Shown here in pieces: positions 1 to 9,265 of a DNA stretch of 64,000 bases. Within the stretch, counting starts at the first letter, position 1; every line of letters begins with the position of its first letter. The stretch comes from Woeseiaceae bacterium (GTDB lineage: Bacteria; Pseudomonadota; Gammaproteobacteria; Steroidobacterales; Woeseiaceae). Under the pieces are notes generated by a model, which did not search any database, was not told the origin of the DNA, and saw only the letters and a program-made list of their open reading frames with translations. The translations under genes and the position numbers were made by a program. The DNA is taken from contig JAQWOA010000004.1 of NCBI GenBank assembly GCA_029246105.1, positions 1-64,000 on the forward strand. The letters run 5' to 3'.

Positions 1-781
1 ACTCATCACGAAGACGCGCATTTTCTTCGAGCGTGCGACGCAACTCTCTTTCGGCTCTTCGTCGCTCTGTTACATCCTTTGAGGCAACAAGCATACGATC
101 GACATTACCATCTTTATCACGGTGGGATATTGCAGACATTACCAAATCGAGAACGGCACCATCTTTCGAAATCATTTGACGTTCAAGATTATTGAAATCA
201 CCATCACGGATCAGTTCACGTAAACGACCATCTGCATAATATTCACTGTCTCGAGAAGAAAAAAAATCAGTTATTGAGCGCCCAACAACTTCTTCCCTAT
301 TAAAGCCTAGCTTCTGTAGCCAGTGATCAGTCACCGTTACAATAAGACCTTCTCCGTCGACCGTATGTAACATCGCTGGTGTCGCACGATAAAGTGTTCG
401 ATACTTAAAATTTGCTCGAGCTTGATCAGAAATTTCAGCATACATCGCAACTGTTCGAAGATATTCTCCCTTCTGATCGAGCTCAATAATGGCGTTAGAC
501 ATACAGTCAACAACATCGCCGGACTTAGTAACAAAACTGATTGGCTTATTTTCCAATTTCCCGGTGCGACGCAAGGCAGGTTTTAGTTCATCTCGTATGC
601 GAGCTGCGCTTTCATGAGTTGAAAAATCTTCGGGGCTGCGGCCAACCATCTCTTCACGCTCATAACCCAGCCGCTCTAGCATCGCGTCATTAACATCCAA
701 GTACACACCATCTTCTGCAATCGAAGTCGCCATCATTGGTGACTTGCGAAACAACCATTGGTAATCGTCTTGAGAAATCAT
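1..781 (-). CDS. PAS-domain regulator/sensor protein, two PAS domains then a coiled coil (partial, runs off left edge)
   Basis: Open minus-strand frame from ATG at 781 to the edge: MISQDDYQWLFRKSPMMATSIAEDGVYLDVNDAMLERLGYEREEMVGRSPEDF...VVGRSITDFF...DVTERRRAERELRRTLEENARLRDE; two PAS-like repeats plus coiled coil. Confidence 0.8.
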   Translation of the reverse strand, partial: MISQDDYQWLFRKSPMMATSIAEDGVYLDVNDAMLERLGYEREEMVGRSPEDFSTHESAARIRDELKPALRRTGKLENKPISFVTKSGDVVDCMSNAIIELDQKGEYLRTVAMYAEISDQARANFKYRTLYRATPAMLHTVDGEGLIVTVTDHWLQKLGFNREEVVGRSITDFFSSRDSEYYADGRLRELIRDGDFNNLERQMISKDGAVLDLVMSAISHRDKDGNVDRMLVASKDVTERRRAERELRRTLEENARLRDE

Positions 782-836
782 CGTCTCATTATATATGACT
801 TTTCGTTAAAAAATCACGGTTTATCGTTAAAAATAA

Positions 837-867
837 TACGGAAAAGCGTAAATTACGATATTCCGTA
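837..867. promoter_or_regulatory. 31-bp nested dyad TACGGAA-N3-CGTAA-A-TTACG-N3-TTCCGTA, candidate upstream activator site
   Basis: Perfect symmetry of both arm pairs about position 852; lies 64 bp upstream of a sigma-54-like -24 element. Confidence 0.55.
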
Positions 868-914
868 ACAACTTAATATTCATTAACCCATTGTTTTTAA
901 TATAATTTTAATGT

Positions 915-930
915 TGGCACGACTTATGCA
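915..930 (+). promoter_or_regulatory. Putative sigma-54 (RpoN) promoter TGGCAC-N5-ATGCA
   Basis: TGGCACgacttATGCA; GG (916-917)-N10-GC (928-929) spacing matches -24/-12 consensus TGGCAC-N5-TTGCW with one mismatch. Confidence 0.6.
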
Positions 931-1003
931 TTATTAATATTGAAAAGCAATTAAATGTATTAACGACCAACATCGAAGAAGCGATTAACTTTAGGACAAG
1001 ATC

Positions 1004-1141
1004 ATGAAAATTGAATATTTTGAAAACGGGCTCGCCCTTTTGGCCGCATTGATCATTCTTATCGGCGTATCAGCTGCTGCTGAAATAGCGCTGAATGGAG
1101 ATCTTGGCACAATTAAAACTTACAACGCTGCTCAAAGATAG
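1004..1141 (+). CDS. Small hydrophobic protein, 45 aa
   Basis: ATG..TAG: MKIEYFENGLALLAALIILIGVSAAAEIALNGDLGTIKTYNAAQR; AGGA-like RBS upstream; downstream of the sigma-54-like promoter; absent from the supplied track (below its length cutoff). Confidence 0.55.
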   Translation: MKIEYFENGLALLAALIILIGVSAAAEIALNGDLGTIKTYNAAQR

Positions 1142-1160
1142 CAGTACCAAATACCCTACC

Positions 1161-1311
1161 GGGGCCCGACGCCAGATCCCCCCTTATCTTTTGGCTCTGG
1201 GCCCCGAATCTCACCGAATGAAATTCGGTGAACAAACGGACCAAGTTGGTCCGACACGGCACCCCCCTGCCGTTCTTTGAACGCCGAAGATTATTCTTCG
1301 GCGTTTTTTTT
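1161..1311 (+). ncRNA. Putative structured sRNA or 3'UTR RNA: five consecutive hairpins, two with C6 loops, ending in an intrinsic terminator
   Basis: Stems GGGGCCC(1161-1167)/GGGCCCC(1199-1205) with inner GCCAGA/TTTGGC; CACCGAAT(1212-1219)/ATTCGGTG(1223-1230); CGGACC(1237-1242)/GGTCCG(1248-1253); CGGCA(1257-1261)-CCCCCC-TGCCG(1268-1272); terminator stem 1281-1304. Confidence 0.6.
1281..1311 (+). terminator. Rho-independent terminator
   Basis: ACGCCGAAGA-TTAT-TCTTCGGCGT followed by a T tract. Confidence 0.9.
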
Positions 1312-1452
1312 AATTACCATAAGTGAGCTTCAGCACGAATGGCAAGATCGCCAGACATTATTGAATTCATGGAAACTTTTCGATAAAGACACTATTTCGA
1401 TATGTAATATAATTAAAAAGAGATAGGTGAATCAAAAGTAAATTTCACAAAT

Positions 1453-1608
1453 TCAATCGTCCTCATCGCTTTTCCATTTCTTCAGTTTTTTCTTATCAAC
1501 CTTTTTCCACTGACGATCGCTTTGTCGCATATAAGAGATCACTTTTATGATTGTGTATAGAACTACAAAAGCAATAAAGATTAATAGATACTTCAGGCCA
1601 TCGGACAT
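1453..1608 (-). CDS. Small membrane protein, 51 aa, with charged C-terminus
   Basis: MSDGLKYLLIFIAFVVLYTIIKVISYMRQSDRQWKKVDKKKLKKWKSDEDD: one TM segment plus a basic tail; not in the supplied track. Confidence 0.5.
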   Translation of the reverse strand: MSDGLKYLLIFIAFVVLYTIIKVISYMRQSDRQWKKVDKKKLKKWKSDEDD

Positions 1609-1945
1609 GATGGAAACCTCAAAATAACGTAAGTTAAAAATTTTGAGTTATTGTAATAAACAATTTGACTAAACAGCAATCCAATTTGATCCAAACGATT
1701 TTTTTGAGGCTTAATGCAAATAATGGCCGGTATTTCGCGAGAAGATGCCCGTAGGGTAAACTTATTTTTGCAAGTTTTAAGCCTTCGTATCGAGCTCAGC
1801 ATATAATTTGCGATCGTGCATTTAATAGTCCGCGATGGCGCTCACAAATCTATAATAAGATTCCTAGTTTTTGAATCAACCGTATAAATATTCATCAACG
1901 TGAGCATCAAAATTTAACTATAGAATCCTGAGACTTAAAATTTTT

Positions 1946-2740
1946 ATGTCAAATCTGAAACTCATAGAAATTCACGATGCCACTCTTTGGCGTGGATCGA
2001 CCTGTGTATTTAAAAACCTTACGCTCAGCATCAAAGAGCATGAACGCGTAGCCATACTCGGGCCAAACGGGTCCGGTAAATCAACACTGCTTAAGACAAT
2101 CAATCGAGAAATTTATCCGGCAACAAAAGCAGGTTCATACATACGTATTCTTGGTCGAGATAAATGGGATGTATGGGAATTACGTAAAAAAATAGGCGTT
2201 GTATCAAACGACCTTCATCAACGCTATACCGCAACTACTACCGCAATTGAGGTTGTCGTCTCTGGATTTCACTCAAGTATTGGTGTCCACGGCACACTGG
2301 CTAATCGTATAACTAAAGATCAGGTTGTTGCTGCTCGAAGCACATTATCTGAACTGGGAATTGACGAATTACATGGGACACCATTAAATCGAATGTCTTC
2401 AGGCCAACAAAGACGATGTATTCTAGCCCGTGCATTGGTTCATAATCCGATCACGCTTATTCTTGACGAACCAACGACAGGTCTCGACTTTGCTGCTAGC
2501 TTCGACTACCTCGAGCGCATTAGAAGGCTCGCGCAATCAGGTCACAACATCGTTATCGCAACCCATCATTTAAATGAGATACCGCCAGAGATAGATCGGG
2601 TAATTCTATTGCAAAATGGTGCTATTGCCGCTGATGGCCCTAAAGATAAAATCCTGACGGGAGAGACTTTAAGCGCTGTTTATGAAACACCAATCTGTGT
2701 CAATAAGGTTGCTGGCTACTATTTAGCATACCCAGGTTAA
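1946..2740 (+). CDS. ABC transporter ATP-binding protein (orphan ATPase)
   Basis: Walker A GPNGSGKST, signature MSSGQQRR, Walker B LILDEPTTGLD. Confidence 0.9.
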   Translation: MSNLKLIEIHDATLWRGSTCVFKNLTLSIKEHERVAILGPNGSGKSTLLKTINREIYPATKAGSYIRILGRDKWDVWELRKKIGVVSNDLHQRYTATTTAIEVVVSGFHSSIGVHGTLANRITKDQVVAARSTLSELGIDELHGTPLNRMSSGQQRRCILARALVHNPITLILDEPTTGLDFAASFDYLERIRRLAQSGHNIVIATHHLNEIPPEIDRVILLQNGAIAADGPKDKILTGETLSAVYETPICVNKVAGYYLAYPG

Positions 2741-2764
2741 TCATTATCAATTAATCGCTAAGTC

Positions 2765-3049
2765 CTAATCTGTCCATAATGTTTGTAAACTTTGAACGCC
2801 GTCAATTAGGGCCTTTTTTTCACTACGATTAAGCCGTTTAATTCTATACTCAAGACTGGATGCTTTAGATCTACCCCCCACAACCTCACTAAAAACTAAT
2901 TTTAAGGGACCTCGCCCTCGTAGATACCTCGCACCTCGAGAGCTATTCTCGTGCTCTTTAAGTCGCCGTTCAACATCTGTAGAGATGCCAGTGTAATAAG
3001 AGCCATCATCGCAATATAAAATATAGACGCTATATTCTGTGTTCTCCAT
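2765..3049 (-). CDS. GIY-YIG nuclease family protein
   Basis: YSVYILYCDDGSYYTGISTDVERRLKEHE. Confidence 0.9.
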   Translation of the reverse strand: MENTEYSVYILYCDDGSYYTGISTDVERRLKEHENSSRGARYLRGRGPLKLVFSEVVGGRSKASSLEYRIKRLNRSEKKALIDGVQSLQTLWTD

Positions 3050-3163
3050 GAATATCAGGCACCATCATCATAAAAAATATATTCATAAACGCAAATCATC
3101 ATCTTTGGCGAACTTGGCGAAAGGTCCTTATTTTATTATTCAATAGTAATTCCAGCATCTAAT

Positions 3164-3535
3164 TCAGGCATTACCACCAACAAGTATATTACCAAATACA
3201 AGAAGTGAACCTGCTTCTATACTTTCAATATTTTCTGGAGAATCAATCCAAGTCAATACAATATCGGTTGCTCCATCTAGCTCTTCAGCGGGATTAAATA
3301 ATCTCAAAGTTAGAACGTTTCCAGTCATTTCGGCCTCACGGATCAAATCATTTCCACCATATTGCCCCTCGTTAATCTCAATATAGATCGACTCTTTGAG
3401 ATCTTCGTTCATGTTACGCATCAATAACAAATAATCAGAAATATCACTTTGATCAATGATCTTCGCAAAAAATAATATGATCTCATTATCACGAACATCA
3501 AATGCAACGGTATCGTACTGCCTGCTAACTGCCAT
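3164..3535 (-). CDS. Hypothetical protein, 123 aa
   Basis: Intact ORF overlapping the upstream acyltransferase gene by 11 nt on the same strand. Confidence 0.6.
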   Translation of the reverse strand: MAVSRQYDTVAFDVRDNEIILFFAKIIDQSDISDYLLLMRNMNEDLKESIYIEINEGQYGGNDLIREAEMTGNVLTLRLFNPAEELDGATDIVLTWIDSPENIESIEAGSLLVFGNILVGGNA

Positions 3536-4439
3536 TTATGTTTCCTGTATTTTCTTTTGTAATCCTAACTATTTCCACATCCTTCTTGCTCCAAAGATCA
3601 GTCAACCAAGAATGTAGTTCTTTTCGAAAAGCTCGATCACTCTCATAATCGCCATCTATGAGCCAACGCTCAATTAGTCTTTCATGAATTTCGACTATGA
3701 CGCGAATATCCTTACCGCAACACATATCCCAGAATCTAGAAGAATTATCAGGATATATAAGCGTGACATCTACGATGCTATTAAATAAATCACCCATTGA
3801 CGAAAGAGTTATCGCAAAACCGCCAGCTCTTGGTTGCAAGAGCTTATTGTAAGGAGACTTTCGATCTGCTCGCTTTTGTTCTGAAAAACGTGTTCCTTCG
3901 ATGAAATTTAAAACTGAGGTCGGAGTATCCCTAAATTTGTTACAAGCGCTTCGTGTCATTTCCAAATCTTTACCCCTCATATTTGGGTACTTGGATAAAT
4001 ACGAAGGTGAAAAACGCTTCATAAATGGCATATCCAGTGCCCACCATGCGATTCCCAATAATGGAAACCACATCAACTCCTGCTTAAGAAAAAACTTCAA
4101 AAATGGCACGCGACGATTAAATACCGCCTGTAAAATGAATATATCAATCCAAGTCTGATGATTTGCAATAATGAAATACCATCCATCTCGTTTGAGTCTA
4201 TCGCCGCCATTGCTTTCAATACGAACCGATCCAGCGTATTGCATTAACCACCCATTTACGCTGACCCAATTTTCGCCAAATGCCATCAGAATTCGCGTTA
4301 TGGTATGTCTTAAAATCGTTATTGGTAGCAATAATTTAGCCACAGCAAAAACGATGATCGGTATGAACCAAAAAAAAGTATTAGCTGTAAGGCCGGCAAA
4401 AAATATGACGCCACGAATGTTTTGAAAGAATCTTGTCAC
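3525..4439 (-). CDS. 1-acyl-glycerol-3-phosphate acyltransferase family protein (YihG-like)
   Basis: NHQTWIDIFILQ and EGTRFS acyltransferase motifs. Confidence 0.85.
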   Translation of the reverse strand: MTRFFQNIRGVIFFAGLTANTFFWFIPIIVFAVAKLLLPITILRHTITRILMAFGENWVSVNGWLMQYAGSVRIESNGGDRLKRDGWYFIIANHQTWIDIFILQAVFNRRVPFLKFFLKQELMWFPLLGIAWWALDMPFMKRFSPSYLSKYPNMRGKDLEMTRSACNKFRDTPTSVLNFIEGTRFSEQKRADRKSPYNKLLQPRAGGFAITLSSMGDLFNSIVDVTLIYPDNSSRFWDMCCGKDIRVIVEIHERLIERWLIDGDYESDRAFRKELHSWLTDLWSKKDVEIVRITKENTGNINGS

Positions 4440-4634
4440 GATATTTAAAAGCTCATCTAAAGAACTATATTTTAGCCTGAATCACTCTAAGGTAAAATCA
4501 TGAATGACTTTATAATTTTTCTCAAACAATTGCCCAATCGTCTCGGAATCATAAGAATGGCATGTACATAGCATTAAATTATATTTCTACTGGGTATACT
4601 CAGCCCTATAAGTGAGCTCAAGGACACAAAGATA

Positions 4635-5531
4635 ATGACAGTTGCAAGACGGATAGATGGCAAAACAAAGGCAGAAAATCTCGCTGAGTCAGTTACACGG
4701 GAAACAGCAATACTGCAGAAAGACCATGGCATAACACCTGGACTTGCCGTCGTAATTATAGGTGAAGATCCTGCAAGCCATATATACGTGCGCAATAAGA
4801 AGCGTATAGCTGAATCCTGTGGCTTTCATTCCGTGCAGCATACACTTGCTGACAATGTCCCACAAAACGAGATTCTACAGTTAATCAAAGAGCTCAATAC
4901 CGATAATGCAATTCATGGCATTCTTGTGCAATTGCCATTACCCCCACACCTTGATGAGCTAATCATTATGCAGGCTATTGAGCCATCAAAAGATGTCGAC
5001 GGATTTCACTTCATAAATATTGGCAAGTTAGCCGCTGGTAATACGTCTAATGCATTTATTCCCTGTACACCAGCAGGCTGCATGATGATGATCGAAGACG
5101 AACTGGGTAGTGATCTTTCTGGAAAAAATGCAGTTGTCATAGGTAGATCAAATATTGTTGGAAAGCCAATGTCCTCACTTTTATTACAAGCTAATGCAAC
5201 AGTGACGATTACTCATAGTCGGACAAAAAATTTACCGGAAATAGTTTCGACTGCAGATATCATAGTTGCTGCAGTCGGTCGTCCAAATATAGTCAAAGCA
5301 AACTGGGTCAAGCCCGGTGCTATTGTTATTGACGTAGGCATCAATCGAGTGGGCAAAGTCATCGATGGTGAAATCAAGATGGGGCTTACTGGTGACGTCG
5401 ACTTTGACGACGTATGTAGTGTCGCTGATGCAATAACACCTGTGCCAGGAGGTGTCGGACCAATGACGATTGCAGTGCTTATTTCTAATACATTACGTGC
5501 AGCACGTCTCTCTGCTGGACTCGAAGATTAA
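4635..5531 (+). CDS. folD: Bifunctional methylenetetrahydrofolate dehydrogenase/methenyltetrahydrofolate cyclohydrolase
   Basis: [49 protein letters not shown]. Confidence 0.96.
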   Translation: MTVARRIDGKTKAENLAESVTRETAILQKDHGITPGLAVVIIGEDPASHIYVRNKKRIAESCGFHSVQHTLADNVPQNEILQLIKELNTDNAIHGILVQLPLPPHLDELIIMQAIEPSKDVDGFHFINIGKLAAGNTSNAFIPCTPAGCMMMIEDELGSDLSGKNAVVIGRSNIVGKPMSSLLLQANATVTITHSRTKNLPEIVSTADIIVAAVGRPNIVKANWVKPGAIVIDVGINRVGKVIDGEIKMGLTGDVDFDDVCSVADAITPVPGGVGPMTIAVLISNTLRAARLSAGLED

Positions 5532-5707
5532 AAGCTAGCGCGGACTAAAGCTCGCAATAATGACGGCAGCAAAAGGTATGGGCATCATTTTTTAGCGTAC
5601 CAACTAAAAAAATACCTAAAAATATAATGTGCGAATGCAATTACTATAAATTAAAAACACCCTTTTTAAATAATAGACACTCCTCAAAAAGATCTGCTCA
5701 TAACATC

Positions 5708-6268
5708 CTATTTGTCATCCTGAATTACATCGCGCTCGAGTTTTATATTAAGCTCAGATGATGGTAACCATTTACCACGTAACATAACCCCATGAACTCT
5801 ATTACTATTCTTAATTTTGTCGAGTGGATTAGAATCTAGTAGAACTAAGTCAGCATCTTTACCTTCAGCAATTATTCCTCCATTGGAGCCGAGAAAATTA
5901 GCTACTTCCACCGTCCCCGTTCTTAGCGCCTCATAGGGCGTCAACCCTGCAGCAACCAAAAGGCTGAGACGGTCGACCTCTGATGGATGAGTATTCGTGA
6001 CATGAGCATGCATCTCCGCAAGCCCGGGCATAAGAAAACGCTTTGTCCCATCAATTATTAACGCATTTTTGGGAATTGAAATTGTATCCACATGCCCAAT
6101 TTCAGTAATCTCACCATCGGCAACAATAACTGTCTGCTGAAACAATACTGTTTCTGTAGACATCGGAATGACATTGACATTAACAAATACTGCCATGTCG
6201 GCTGACACACTACTCACAGATAAAATAATACTGATGGACAGCACTGAAAAACTAAAAAAATTCTTCAA
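5708..6268 (-). pseudogene. Amidohydrolase-family remnant with in-frame internal deletion of the catalytic core (186 aa)
   Basis: Signal peptide and N-terminal MPGLAEMHAHV (HxH) joined almost directly to C-terminal LLVAAGLTPYEALRTGT...GKDADLVLLDSNPLDKI; central metal-binding region absent. Confidence 0.7.
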
Positions 6269-6384
6269 ATGAATAACCTATATGACCTTCTTTTAGTTGA
6301 TGAAAATGAACCGACGAAAACTGCTCATCGTTATCGATTTTCCACCATTTAATATTGACAGACCTTACCTAGCTAATACGCTAA

Positions 6385-7440
6385 TTACCTGTAACGATTT
6401 TGAAGCTTCTTCAGCTCATTTGAGCCCGGGTTGAGGTTCTCAAGAGGCAATTTAGATAAGGGTGTATTAATATTTTCCATCAACTCGTGCATTTCAGCCT
6501 GAGATTCATCTAAATAAAGAAGACCTGTCATGATTTCTCCCGCGTTGGAATGCTCACGCAGATACTGAAATACCGACGCTCTACTTGTTAAATCATAGTC
6601 CTTATCAACCTTACGTAAAACGATCGTGCTGCCATCATGCATTTCAATAGGCATTGCTTCACCCTCAGCATACGCAGCTTTGATTTCTTTGGCTGGTGGT
6701 ATGTAATCAACATCAATAACTTGATGATAAAACTGTCGAGTATGAGCATAGCTTTTTGTTGACCCTTCATGGTCATTAAACGTGACGCAAGGACTAATGA
6801 TATCTACCAGCGCAAAGCCTCGATGCATTAAGGCACCTTTCAACAATGGTACAAGTTGTTCTTTATCTCCAGAGAAGCTTCTCGCTATATATGTTGCACC
6901 GAGACTCAACGCAGTGCTAACAGGATCAATTGGCTCCTGATTATTCGGCTCGCCTTTTTTTGGTTTGCTACCGATATCAGCTGAAGCAGAGAACTGCCCT
7001 TTTGTCAGGCCATAAACACCATTATTCTCAATCACATAGCACATGTTGACGTTTCGACGAATTGCATGCGCAAATTGCCCAATGCCAATCGATAATGAAT
7101 CGCCATCTCCCGAAACACCAATGTACATCAGGTCACCATTAGCCACGTTCGCTCCAGTCGTAACAGATGGCATGCGGCCATGCACAGAATTAAATCCATG
7201 TGACTGACTGACGAAGTATGTGGGAGTCTTTGATGAGCAACCAATGCCGCTCATCTTTGCCAGCATATGCGGCTCAATATTCAATTCGAAAACAGCCTGA
7301 ATAATTGCAGCAGTGACTGAATCATGACCGCAACCAGCACACAGCGTCGACACGGCGCCTTCATAATCACTTGAAGTCAATCCGAGATTGTTTTTCTTCC
7401 TTCCCGGATACATAATTTTTGGTTTAGCTATGTAACTCAT
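6385..7440 (-). CDS. 2-oxoacid:ferredoxin oxidoreductase subunit beta
   Basis: STLCAGCGHDSVTAAIIQA, GIGCSSKTPTYFV, GDGDSLSIGIGQFAHA (TPP binding); start chosen at internal ATG 7440, alternative 7464. Confidence 0.88.
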   Translation of the reverse strand: MSYIAKPKIMYPGRKKNNLGLTSSDYEGAVSTLCAGCGHDSVTAAIIQAVFELNIEPHMLAKMSGIGCSSKTPTYFVSQSHGFNSVHGRMPSVTTGANVANGDLMYIGVSGDGDSLSIGIGQFAHAIRRNVNMCYVIENNGVYGLTKGQFSASADIGSKPKKGEPNNQEPIDPVSTALSLGATYIARSFSGDKEQLVPLLKGALMHRGFALVDIISPCVTFNDHEGSTKSYAHTRQFYHQVIDVDYIPPAKEIKAAYAEGEAMPIEMHDGSTIVLRKVDKDYDLTSRASVFQYLREHSNAGEIMTGLLYLDESQAEMHELMENINTPLSKLPLENLNPGSNELKKLQNRYR

Positions 7441-7453
7441 TAGTCTTCTGGCC

Positions 7454-9256
7454 TCAGGCAGCACGACCCTTTGTTATTTCCTCAAGTATTCGGTCAACGA
7501 CAAATCCAGAGTTAATTGGCATACCGTTATAATGCAATAACGATACCAATTTTCTCTGATTCGCCTCTATATCATTAATTAACAAGGTGCGTAACTGTGC
7601 GTCACGGTTCTGCTCAACGACGTATACAACATCATGCTTTTCAATAAACTCAGCAACATCTTTACTGAACGGAAACGACCGGATTCGGCAGTAGTTCAAA
7701 CCGATATCCTTTACCACTAATCGATCCAACGCTTCCTTGCATGCACTGTCTCCACTTCCGATAGTGATTATCCCAGCCTTATTGAGTTTGGAATATAGAA
7801 TTTCTGGTTTCGGCAAAATGCTGCGTGCAGTTTCCCATTTTATTAGCAATCGATCGATGACATCCTGATAGGCTGTGGCGTCTTCAGTATAAGTTCCTAA
7901 CTTGGTATGGCCAGATCCTCTCGTAAAAAATGCACCCTTTGGATGTTCTCCTGGAAGTGTTCGGTAAGGAATTCCATCGCCATCAACGTCGAGATATCGA
8001 TAAAATTTATCCATCTCCTCAAGTTGCTCTGCATTCAAAACTTTACCTCGATCCGGCACATAGGATTCATCCCACTCTAGCTCTGGCACTATCCAGTCAT
8101 TCATTCCGATATCAAGATCCGACATAACTATCACAGGTGTTTGCAGGCGTTCAGCCATATCGAATGCTTTAGGTGCCATATAAAAACATTCTCCAGGGTC
8201 CGAAGGAAATAATAGAACATGCTTGGTGTCGCCATGGGAAGCATACGCACAACTTAGTAGATCACATTGTTGTGTGCGTGTTGGCATTCCTGTCGACGGT
8301 CCAGTTCGCTGAACATTGAATATGACAGTTGGAATCTCAGCATAATAAGCAAAACCAATGAATTCACTCATTAACGAAATTCCTGGACCACTGGTTGGTG
8401 TAAAAGAGCGGGCGCCATTCCATGCCGCTCCCAAAACCATACCAATTGCGGCCAACTCATCTTCAGCCTGAATTATTGCGTAAGTATTTTTGCCGGTTTC
8501 AGGATCAACCCTATAGCGTGAACAAAAGCCTCGAAAAGCGTCCATGAGTGATGTCGATGGGGTTATCGGATACCAGGCACCGACAGTTGCACCAGCGTAC
8601 ATACAACCAAGTCCTGCGGCCGTATTACCATCCATAATGACACTGTTTGACGTCTTATCCATTTTCTCGACATGCATAGGTAATGGACATGTGAAGTTAT
8701 TTTTTGCGTAGTCATAGCCAAGACGAATAGCTTGCATATTAGAATCAATCAGATGGGATTTTGCTGCGAACGTTTCCTCGAGTAGCTTTATTATAATTTC
8801 CAGATCAATATCAAGTAATGCCGCAATAGTGCCGACATAGGCAACATTTTTCATTAGGATGCGCGTCCGTACACCGTTAAAACTCTCGTTACATAATTTT
8901 GAGAGTGGAATTCCAATAACAGTTATATCCTCGCGATTAAGTAACTCACTACGCGGCCAAGTTGAGTCATATATCAGCCATCCACCCGGAGTAACTTCAG
9001 CCATATCTTTTACGTAGGTTTGAGCATTCAGAGCGACCATAACGTCGACGCGATTCGAACGTGACTTATAGCCGGCGCCTGTTACACGAATTTCATACCA
9101 AGTTGGCAGTCCTTGGATATTGGAAGGAAAGTAGTTCTTGCCCACTACCGGTATGCCCATACGGAATATGGACTTCATCAGTAATCCATTAGCACTTGCG
9201 GAACCGGTTCCGTTCACTGTGGCAATCTTAATAACAACGTCATTTATCGTCGACAC
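7454..9256 (-). CDS. 2-oxoacid:acceptor oxidoreductase gamma-alpha fused subunit
   Basis: N-terminal gamma domain (VNGTGSASANGLLMKSIFRMG) then alpha domain (WYPITPSTSLMDAFRGF, FTPTSGPGISLMSEFIGFAYYAEIP). Confidence 0.88.
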   Translation of the reverse strand: MSTINDVVIKIATVNGTGSASANGLLMKSIFRMGIPVVGKNYFPSNIQGLPTWYEIRVTGAGYKSRSNRVDVMVALNAQTYVKDMAEVTPGGWLIYDSTWPRSELLNREDITVIGIPLSKLCNESFNGVRTRILMKNVAYVGTIAALLDIDLEIIIKLLEETFAAKSHLIDSNMQAIRLGYDYAKNNFTCPLPMHVEKMDKTSNSVIMDGNTAAGLGCMYAGATVGAWYPITPSTSLMDAFRGFCSRYRVDPETGKNTYAIIQAEDELAAIGMVLGAAWNGARSFTPTSGPGISLMSEFIGFAYYAEIPTVIFNVQRTGPSTGMPTRTQQCDLLSCAYASHGDTKHVLLFPSDPGECFYMAPKAFDMAERLQTPVIVMSDLDIGMNDWIVPELEWDESYVPDRGKVLNAEQLEEMDKFYRYLDVDGDGIPYRTLPGEHPKGAFFTRGSGHTKLGTYTEDATAYQDVIDRLLIKWETARSILPKPEILYSKLNKAGIITIGSGDSACKEALDRLVVKDIGLNYCRIRSFPFSKDVAEFIEKHDVVYVVEQNRDAQLRTLLINDIEANQRKLVSLLHYNGMPINSGFVVDRILEEITKGRAA

Positions 9257-9265
9257 GTGATGCCT

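Noticed and set aside
1095-1280. 61-aa ORF in the supplied track
   Set aside because: It runs through the five-hairpin region in a frame different from the more plausible 45-aa ORF; composition is driven by stem-loops.
1593-1802. 69-aa minus-strand ORF
   Set aside because: No domain or SD support; overlaps the start of a better small-ORF candidate at 1453-1608.
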